Shown piece after piece: positions 57,833-64,000 of a stretch of DNA of 64,000 bases. The position numbers and the translations under genes are program-made. The DNA comes from Larix kaempferi (lineage: Eukaryota > Streptophyta > Pinopsida > Pinales > Pinaceae), in assembly GCA_027924585.1 (NCBI GenBank), contig BSBM01000386.1, positions 792,001-856,000 on the forward strand, in the 5' to 3' direction. Within the stretch, counting starts at the first letter, position 1. Each line of letters opens with the position of its first letter. The notes under the pieces were generated by a model, which ran no database searches, was not told the DNA's origin, and was given only the letters and a program-made list of their open reading frames with translations.

Positions 57833-59260
57833 TCACTCAAATAAACTCTTATTCATCAACATCATTTTCACTCTGGGGACATACTTGGAGGTTAAGGCTG
57901 CCACGTTCGTTTTTGAGTGATGCTCACTTTCTCCATTCACTCCTTGATAAAATACTTTCATTTTGGGTAGAGAAGGGTAGGTGCTAGTGGGATGATCCAA
58001 TTCACAAATTTCACAAATGTTAAGCTTTTCCAACGGGCAATCCTTTAAAGGATTATTTTTTTTGCATTTGGGGCAGAATATGGACAAGGCTAGTTTTGAC
58101 TCTTCCTGCTTCTTGATCTGCATTGTGTCCAAATACGATCTTAAGGAGTTGAGCATGTTAGTTTTAAATTTCTATAGCATATTTTCAATCTTTGCTTGAG
58201 TGACACCTCCTCTAGGTGTTTTGGTGGCGCTTTCCATTATGCCCCTTGGCCCTTTTTTGGGTCTAGAAGTTCCTCGTGAATATATTTTATGAAGGTCATA
58301 GATCTCACTGTATTGAGCTGGGATACATCCCCATACCCCATTAGATTCAAAATGTCAATGCATTCCTCCTTGATCCCTCGTAGTAAAGTGATTTATAGGG
58401 TTGCATCGTCCAATATGCTTTGTATCAACCACTACAAGTTATACTAGAACCTTTCTATGTAATCTTTCAGAATCTCATCTTCCTTTTGTGCTCATCTTGA
58501 AGATGGCTTCTTTCCGGTCTCTATCTTTGCAGTAGTGTTGATATTTCTGTAGGAATGATATTTTCATTTCTGGCCATGTAGCAATGTTGTCCCCATCGAG
58601 CCCCGTGAACCAACATAGTATTGTGTTCTTTAGTGTGGCAGGGAACAATTTTAACTTAGATAGTCATAACTTTTGCAAAGGTCATCGAATTCAAAAAGGA
58701 ATGTATCCAGGTTTTCACTTCCCCCCCCCCCTAGAATTTTCGTAGGGTTGATGGAGGTTTGTTCTTGTTTTGAGCCACATTTTCGGTTTCAAAATTCCTT
58801 ATCGTGAATTTAAATGTAACAATATCTCCTCTGGAAAGTACTGTTCCTTCTTCTCTTGACATGTCCTTCCAGAAATCTTTGAATCCATGGAGTGTTGCTG
58901 ATTCTGTAGAGAAAAGAAAATACGATGGCTCTATTATTGGATTTTCTTAGAATTCTTTGTCAAGATGTTAATTGATAATCTTTTATGTATTAGCAGAATC
59001 TACAATAGCAAATAAAATTTCTCCTTCGATAGGGGCAAAAACCTATACAGAGGACTCAACCAACTATATTGATTCCACCACTGGAATTGTAGGTTTCCTT
59101 TTAGTTGCAAAGTTCCCTGTAGGTGTCCTTTTCTAGAAATTGGCACTTCCTGAGCCTCCTTTTTATTGCTTTCCCTACACTGTTAGTATTTTTGGAGGTT
59201 TTGATAGTGCTAACAAATTGTCCCCGAGGATCTCTATTTCTATTCATGAATCAAAATGGC
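57833..59260 (-). pseudogene. Ty3/gypsy gag remnant
   Basis: Reading leftward, a Retrotrans_gag-type core is visible near 58740-58450: LDTFLFEFDDLCKSYDYLS, then WFTGLDGDNIATWPEMKISF and LQKYQHYCKDRDRKEAIFK, then LLRGIKEECIDILNLMGYGD near 58390-58330. The last part (58156-57833) is an open frame with cysteine-rich segments CPKCKKNNPLKDCP and CEICELDHPTSTYPSLPKMK, typical of a zinc-binding gag end. Several stops and an 11-C run at 58721-58731 break it. It lies just inside a gypsy primer site and LTR end. Confidence 0.85.
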
Positions 59261-59544
59261 ATCATATCTCGAAGTTAGAAAAACAAGGACTCACTACATA
59301 ATTTCTGCATTGAATGTGCATGCTTTTACCTCTCTTCTTAGGGTTCTATTTTCCCATCCCTGAGACAATGCAAAAGAAAAAAAATGCAAAAAACCTTAAA
59401 TAAATATTGCAAATGATGCAAATATTAAAGAAAACTTGGTAAGAAAAAGTAGCAGAGCAAAATATTCAAAACTTCAAACTATTAGAGCTAAAATGATTTT
59501 ATCATGCAAACTAAGGTAAAGTTTTGCAGTGGTCGTTGGAAACT

Positions 59545-59562
59545 CCCCGACCACAACGCCAA
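59545..59562 (-). promoter_or_regulatory. Gypsy-type primer-binding site
   Basis: The minus strand reads TTGGCGTTGTGGTCGGGG, close to the TGGCGCCGTTGCCGGGG class used by plant gypsy elements, directly after an LTR-like ...CTCATCA end at 59565. Confidence 0.75.
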
Positions 59563-59564
59563 AA

Positions 59565-60889
59565 TGATGAGATTTTTAATTACCTTCTAATTTATCAGAG
59601 AGGCAACAAGAAGTATGTACATTAGTTATCAACCTAGGGCCCTATAAGAACTTACAGGTTGCCATGCACTGTATATGCCAATCATAGTTCACTATGCTTT
59701 GGTTTGGTGCTACGAAGTTGTAGCTTTTGGGAATCTCACTCTTAACAATGGAAATGCTACTAGGTATATATTATGGCAAGAGTTGTGTAACTGTTGTCTA
59801 CATATTAAGCAACATAAAGCGATTTGTAGAAATGAAAACCTATATTAAACACTCAAACTTTAGGAAGGAAATAGATAAACTATACCCACACTAAACTATA
59901 GAAATTGGAATTATGGTATGCTACAAAAACATCACTATTCATAAATTAAATAAATCCACTCTTGTATAAAGTAAATAATTCCAAATTAAATAAATCCACT
60001 CTTGCATAATTTAAAAGTACATTGTACTAAATTAAAAAAGTCCACTCTTGCATCTAAAATAAATTAATTGCAGAAACAATCACTTCTTGCCATATTACTA
60101 CTTTTGAGTTTTACTCATTGCAACAATTCAATCTACCAATTATAGCTTCAATTCTAAAACAAATATTCTTTTCAAGATAAAATGAGGAAGATGTAGATTA
60201 TGCAATAAAATGGTAATTTCTATGAAAGAATAATAATTGTGCATGCATTAATGATACCTATACTATAATTGTGAATGGAAATCATTAACTCAAATAACAA
60301 AAAATGCAATAAAACAAATCACTCTTTATGTTATCCTATTGTATAAAAAACACAATGAAAATGCCTGTAAAAACACAATGAAAACACCTGTCTATTTGAG
60401 TGGGCCTTCCTCCTAGATAGGGTGATGTGGTAGTCTACAATAGAAAAAATAATAGTCGCAAGCCCATGTCACCAAGCAAAATAAACTCTACGTATTGCTT
60501 ACAGCACAAAAGATGTGATACAACACAAAATATTAGATATCTCAATATTCTCACTAGCCTTGGCTAATCCTTTCACACACATAATATCTTATTATATAGT
60601 GATCCCCTGAATGTCTAAAATTAAAATATTATTTTGGACGTAATCGAGAATCATGGATTCTCTATTTTCCTTCTTATCCATTAAATAACAAAGTCACCTT
60701 ATTAAGAGTATGACTTGACCAACTATCTTTGCAAATAAATCATTGTTTTAAACTTCCTACTAAAAATATGTGACAAGTGTCATGAGATTGGATCCTCTTT
60801 AGATCGCGCTTAATCATGCTTTGTATCCATGAGGTGTCTCCTGCACAAGATGTGGGATGTGATCATATCTCCTTAAAAATGGATCCAAA
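59565..60889 (-). repeat. LTR of the minus-strand gypsy element (outer end not found)
   Basis: Starts, reading leftward into the element, from an ...ATCA terminus at 59565. A TATA box (CTATATAATAAG, minus strand) lies near 60588-60599. No second LTR copy lies in the window, so the far boundary is unknown and may include the arrays at 60.9-62.0 kb. AT-rich and non-coding. Confidence 0.5.
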
Positions 60890-61130
60890 CTATTCTTGTC
60901 TCTTTCACAAACTACCTGTAGGATGCCTATAGTGTGACCTGTAGAATTCCCACATTATTACCTATAGAGTTCCCACAATAATGCATGTAGTGTATATGTA
61001 GTACAGGTTCTGCAGTAGGACTATAGAGTTCATGCAGTAAAGATTGTAGAGTATCCACAGTATAGGTTTCACAACATGCCTGTACAGTATTTGTAGTAGA
61101 GGTTCCGTGGCACTAGGTATTTTGTATACT
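60890..61130 (+). repeat. Irregular array of GTAGAGTTCCCACAGTA-like motifs
   Basis: Words such as CCTGTAGAATTCCCACA, CTATAGAGTTCCCACAA, TGTAGAGTATCCACAGTA and GTAGAGGTTCC recur every 25-35 bases. Non-coding. Confidence 0.65.
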
Positions 61131-61369
61131 CCTTGTAAGAACGATATTCTACACATTCTATAGGTAGTCATAAGAATGTAGATATACCTTTAATTAATTG
61201 CCACTAAATCAACAAAATATGGAGAAATGCTAGCCAAAATACCTTTAAGAAAAAACTATTACTTGGGTGCTTAAAATATAAACAAAGACTTAGAAAAGGG
61301 ATTAAAAAGGGCATGAATTAGGATAAATTATCTATTCAAAAGGTGGTATTGTTAGTTCCCATCACCTTT
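61131..61369 (+). other. Non-coding spacer
   Basis: Nothing recognisable between the two arrays. Confidence 0.5.
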
Positions 61370-61987
61370 ACCGGGCTCCCCTTGACGAGAATAATTTTCT
61401 CGAGGAAGGGTTGAATGATGTTTCCTAATATCCCCCTCAACTAGAATACCATGCTTAAGGAAGGTTTTATTAACCATTCCCTATAATATATTACATGAGA
61501 ATACTATAATCAAGGAAGGATCAACTGACCCTTCCCTAGGTTCCCCCTCAATGAGAATACTATGCTGAGGAAGAGTCATCTAAGCCTTCCATATGCTCCC
61601 CCTTGAAAAGATTACTATGTTAGGCAAAACATTGCTCAACCCTTCCTGGGGATCCCATTAATGAGAATACTCATTTAGTGGAAGGGTAAGTTGAACCTTC
61701 CCTAATATCCCACTAGATGAGAATACTATGTTGGAATAAGGGTCTACCAACATTTCCTTGGGGTCCCCTTGATGAGAAGACTATGCTTAAGGAAGGGTTG
61801 ATCAACCATTTCCTTGGCTCGTCCTTGATGGGAATACAATGCTAGAGGAAAGGTCAATTGACCCTTCCTTGTGCCCCTTTTCAATGGGACTACTATGTTG
61901 GAAATTCCCTAGGCTTGTTTGATGAGAATACAATACCAAAGGAAGTGTAGGTCGACCCTTCCATGGGTTCCTCCTTAGTGAGAATAC
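61370..61987 (+). repeat. Minisatellite, period about 55-60 bp, each unit with a palindrome
   Basis: About 11 diverged units of the type TGATGAGAATACTATGCTNN, AGGAAGGGT, a 6-8 base centre, ACCCTTCCTTGGGTCCCC. Most units contain an inverted repeat of about 22 bases. Examples lie at 61791-61813, 61847-61868 and 61941-61962. The array is interrupted on the right by the gypsy LTR. Confidence 0.88.
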
Positions 61988-62318
61988 TGTTGTAGTCGAG
62001 GGGAATACATTGTTACCAGTGATACATATTATATATAAGAAAGCAAAACAAAGATACAAATACAATAGACAAGAGATGGAGAGGAAGCACAAGTCTTTTA
62101 TTACTCAGCAAGATATGCAGAACAATACATAAGAACAGATCCAATCTAATCTATGAGTCGGCTCACTAGCCTATATACATGTTTTACATACAGTTATATA
62201 ATTGCTTGTCGGTTCAACCAACCGAATCGACATGCACTGGTCGACGCAACTGTCGACATGTTTTACAAGAGGTCGGGAGGAGGATCTAGTCAACATGACA
62301 ACTTAGGATCCTACAACA
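61988..62318 (-). repeat. 3' LTR, 331 bp, with 8-bp terminal inverted repeats
   Basis: The minus strand begins TGTTGTAG at 62318 and ends CTACAACA at 61988. It contains a TATATAGG box near 62171-62178 and an AATAAAAGA polyadenylation-like signal near 62094-62102, in the correct order for this orientation. Confidence 0.85.
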
Positions 62319-62330
62319 TCTCCCCCACCA
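62319..62330 (-). promoter_or_regulatory. Polypurine tract, minus-strand element
   Basis: TGGTGGGGGAGA on the minus strand, directly before the LTR. Just inside, 62338-62356 is a perfect 8-bp stem (TTTCTTCG / CGAAGAAA) with a 3-base loop. Confidence 0.85.
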
Positions 62331-62441
62331 CAAAATATTTCTTCGTCTCGAAGAAATGGGGAGATGCAACATAACTGAGAAAAATAGATCCGACTGTTAC
62401 TGCTATGGATGACTGGAGATAGCAGCTGCTTGCTGTCGGAC

Positions 62442-63955
62442 TCAAACTTCAACGATGGCTTCGGCAAAGATAGATAACTGATGTTGAAAATATTCCCACA
62501 TACGCAACATGCTCTGGATGTCTATGGTCAACATGGTTAAGCTCGACAAGTTCTCTATTTTATCTTGTGTAGACTTGTTTTGTGAGTTAATCAATTCATG
62601 GCCAAAAAGGTTCATTTTGTCGGCGGCGGCGGAAAGAAGTCTTTGAAGATATGGTCGGATATTTTCAAGTTTGAAGAGGCTAATGCACACTTGGCTCATC
62701 CACTGTTCTTCCTGTTTCACCAGTTTTTCAAGTTTTCTATTTTCCAGAATGGTCTGTGCGTCGACGGTTTGAGTGAGTGTTTCGTCAGTGGTTTGTCGTT
62801 GTTGATGCAGTGTGTTGATTACTTCGTGTGTATTTTGCATTTCTTTAAATACATGGCCATAGTGAGTATACCAATTACTCAGGACTTCGGCTACTGTAGA
62901 TGCTTGTTGGGTATATTGTCTTAGTTGGTTATGAGCTGCAGTGAATGATGTATATTGACTGGCCATTAAGATTGATGTTTCGGCGGCCTGATGTTGTCGG
63001 TTCTTGGCCAATTCATCTTTTAAAGACGACACGACACTTTCGAAGATTTGATATGCTTTGTCAAGCAGACCTGTTGTGTCAGAACTCGACGTTAGAGGGA
63101 CGACTTGTTGCACTAAGTCCTCACACTTAGCCAAAAATGTTGTTTGCTCCTCTTGCCGTTTCTGGATGTGCTCTTGATTTTCAATTCTTCTATACCTTTT
63201 CTTTCTAGTAATTGCATCTGCAATAAGGTCGAGCTATTCCTGAGTTGCATCTTGTGGATCATATGTGGAAATAGGCTCAAACTGGTCTAAGAAAACTGTC
63301 AAACAACTTTCTTGTTGAATATGCTGAAGATTTTGTTGTTGCCTCTGGTTCTGTCATTCTTTCTCTTGACGTTTATTTCTTTCCACTGCTTTATTTTTCC
63401 TTTCTGTTGTGCTTTGTCGGTAGCCTCTTTCTGTTGATCTGGTCCTTTTTGTTGGTCGATCGCTTCTGTCTATTTTTCTACATTTGGTTTCTTATCGGTG
63501 ACAACTTGTTCTATTTGTGCTTGACTTGATGTTTCTGGTGCTTTTTTTGTGATGTCTGCTTCTTCTGTTGCTGATGTGTTGTCTTGTTCTGGGATTGCTT
63601 GATTGGATTCTTTTGGTGCTGCTACGGAAACAGTTTATGCTTCATTCAGTCTGCTGAGCTGCTGGATTTTGGTTGGTACCATCTGCAGGGGTAGGGGATG
63701 GAAATATGGAAACGAATGGATTCGAAGGTGAAGTTGGAACTTCGCCTGGTGGTGGTGGTGGAGGGGATTCGAGACTGCTTGACAGAACCGGACTGACTTG
63801 GGGTGGACAAAACTTAGGGATAAGTGTTTCGTTAGCGACGAAGTTAGTATTTTCTGGTGGAGTTTTTGGGGGTTCGACTGAATGTCGAGGTGGGGTCGGG
63901 TCTTCCACCGTTGGTTCGACTGGAAAATGAATGAAAGTTGAAGTTTCTTGTGCAA
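62442..63955 (-). pseudogene. Post-pol ORF of the minus-strand element: proline-rich N part, Gln/Glu-rich coiled-coil-like C part
   Basis: The C-terminal 230 codons (63134-62442) are open and rich in Gln, Glu, Leu and Ser, with heptad-like stretches such as ENRKLEKLVKQEEQW; no catalytic motif. The frame extends upstream past TTG 63134 through Arg/Gln/Glu-rich sequence, broken by TAG near 63235 and TGA near 63355. A further shift lies between 63330 and 63420. The N-terminal part (63908-63642) is Pro/Ser/Thr-rich with SSLESPPPPPPGEVPTSP. Its position between the presumed pol and the polypurine tract makes it an accessory third ORF. I do not recognise the family; a degenerate capsid-associated or envelope-position protein is possible but unsupported. 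Confidence 0.55.
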
Positions 63956-64000
63956 ATATATTGCTGGTTGGATCAGGGTTTCTGTCTAGTTGGGTGTGGG

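Larger units (their letters stand above)
61988..64000 (-). mobile_element. Ty3/gypsy-like element, 3' end only (runs off the window)
   Basis: The minus strand reads internal ORF, polypurine tract, LTR. The LTR lies at 61988-62318 and the interior continues past 64000. Insertion was into the minisatellite; the five bases left of the LTR are AATAC, a candidate target duplication whose partner is outside the window. The superfamily call rests on the structure; no pol is visible. Confidence 0.75.

Noticed and set aside
62598-62924. 108-codon plus-strand frame with a glycine-rich start
   Set aside because: Antisense shadow of the longer minus-strand accessory ORF; no motif of its own.

Overview
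This window is nuclear DNA of a land plant, almost certainly a seed plant with a large, retrotransposon-rich genome. A gymnosperm would fit, but nothing in the sequence proves it. The evidence is Ty1/copia and Ty3/gypsy LTR elements with plant-type primer-binding sites, a plant L1-type LINE with a DUF4283-like/CCHC ORF1, a tRNA-derived SINE, and one host exon matching the plant iron-sulfur scaffold ISU1. No bacterial or organellar genes are visible. Most of the 64 kb is mobile DNA in various stages of decay.

Layout: (1) 1-7117, a copia element missing the first part of its 5' LTR. (2) 7118-19129, non-coding DNA with pieces of at least three further LTR-like sequences, short dyads, motif arrays and AT-rich stretches. 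(3) 19130-25511, a complete copia element of another family with a CCTAA target duplication; its integrase core is missing in frame, and an LTR-like unit of about 1.1 kb sits in its RNase H. (4) 25512-29330, tandem and inverted LTR/leader remnants and an unidentified minus-strand coding remnant. (5) 31669-31831, the terminal exon of ISU1 behind an intron holding a 266-bp tandem duplication. (6) 38076-44092, a complete copia element with an AGTTG target duplication, a 247-bp triplication in the reverse transcriptase, and foreign-looking DNA in place of protease and integrase. (7) 46944-53403, another copia element followed by a second leader, giving an LTR-internal-LTR-leader order. (8) 53404-55699, a minus-strand LINE inserted in that second leader. 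(9) 56160-59565, minus-strand gypsy integrase and gag remnants with a SINE between them. (10) About 60.9-62.0 kb, minisatellites. (11) 61988-64000, the 3' end of a minus-strand gypsy element inserted in the minisatellite.

The most notable object is the LINE. Its single long ORF (694 codons) contains a segment of exactly 76 residues, numbers 228-303, that aligns without gaps to ubiquitin (33 of 76 identical by hand count). It ends in the RLRGG processing motif and is followed directly by the gag-like ORF1 protein. The element carries ORF1, a short 3' UTR, a poly(A) tail and a 9-bp target duplication, but no ORF2. It therefore looks like an ORF1-only 'half-LINE' encoding a ubiquitin-ORF1 fusion that a host deubiquitinase might split.

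Recurring themes: three of the four copia elements have a long repeat-rich non-coding stretch between pol and the polypurine tract; many nonsense codons are TAG where related copies have CAG, as expected for deamination of methylated CHG sites; and several LTR-like stretches carry irregularly spaced short-motif arrays or minisatellites. All identifications are by eye from motifs and pairwise comparison inside the window; no database search was possible.
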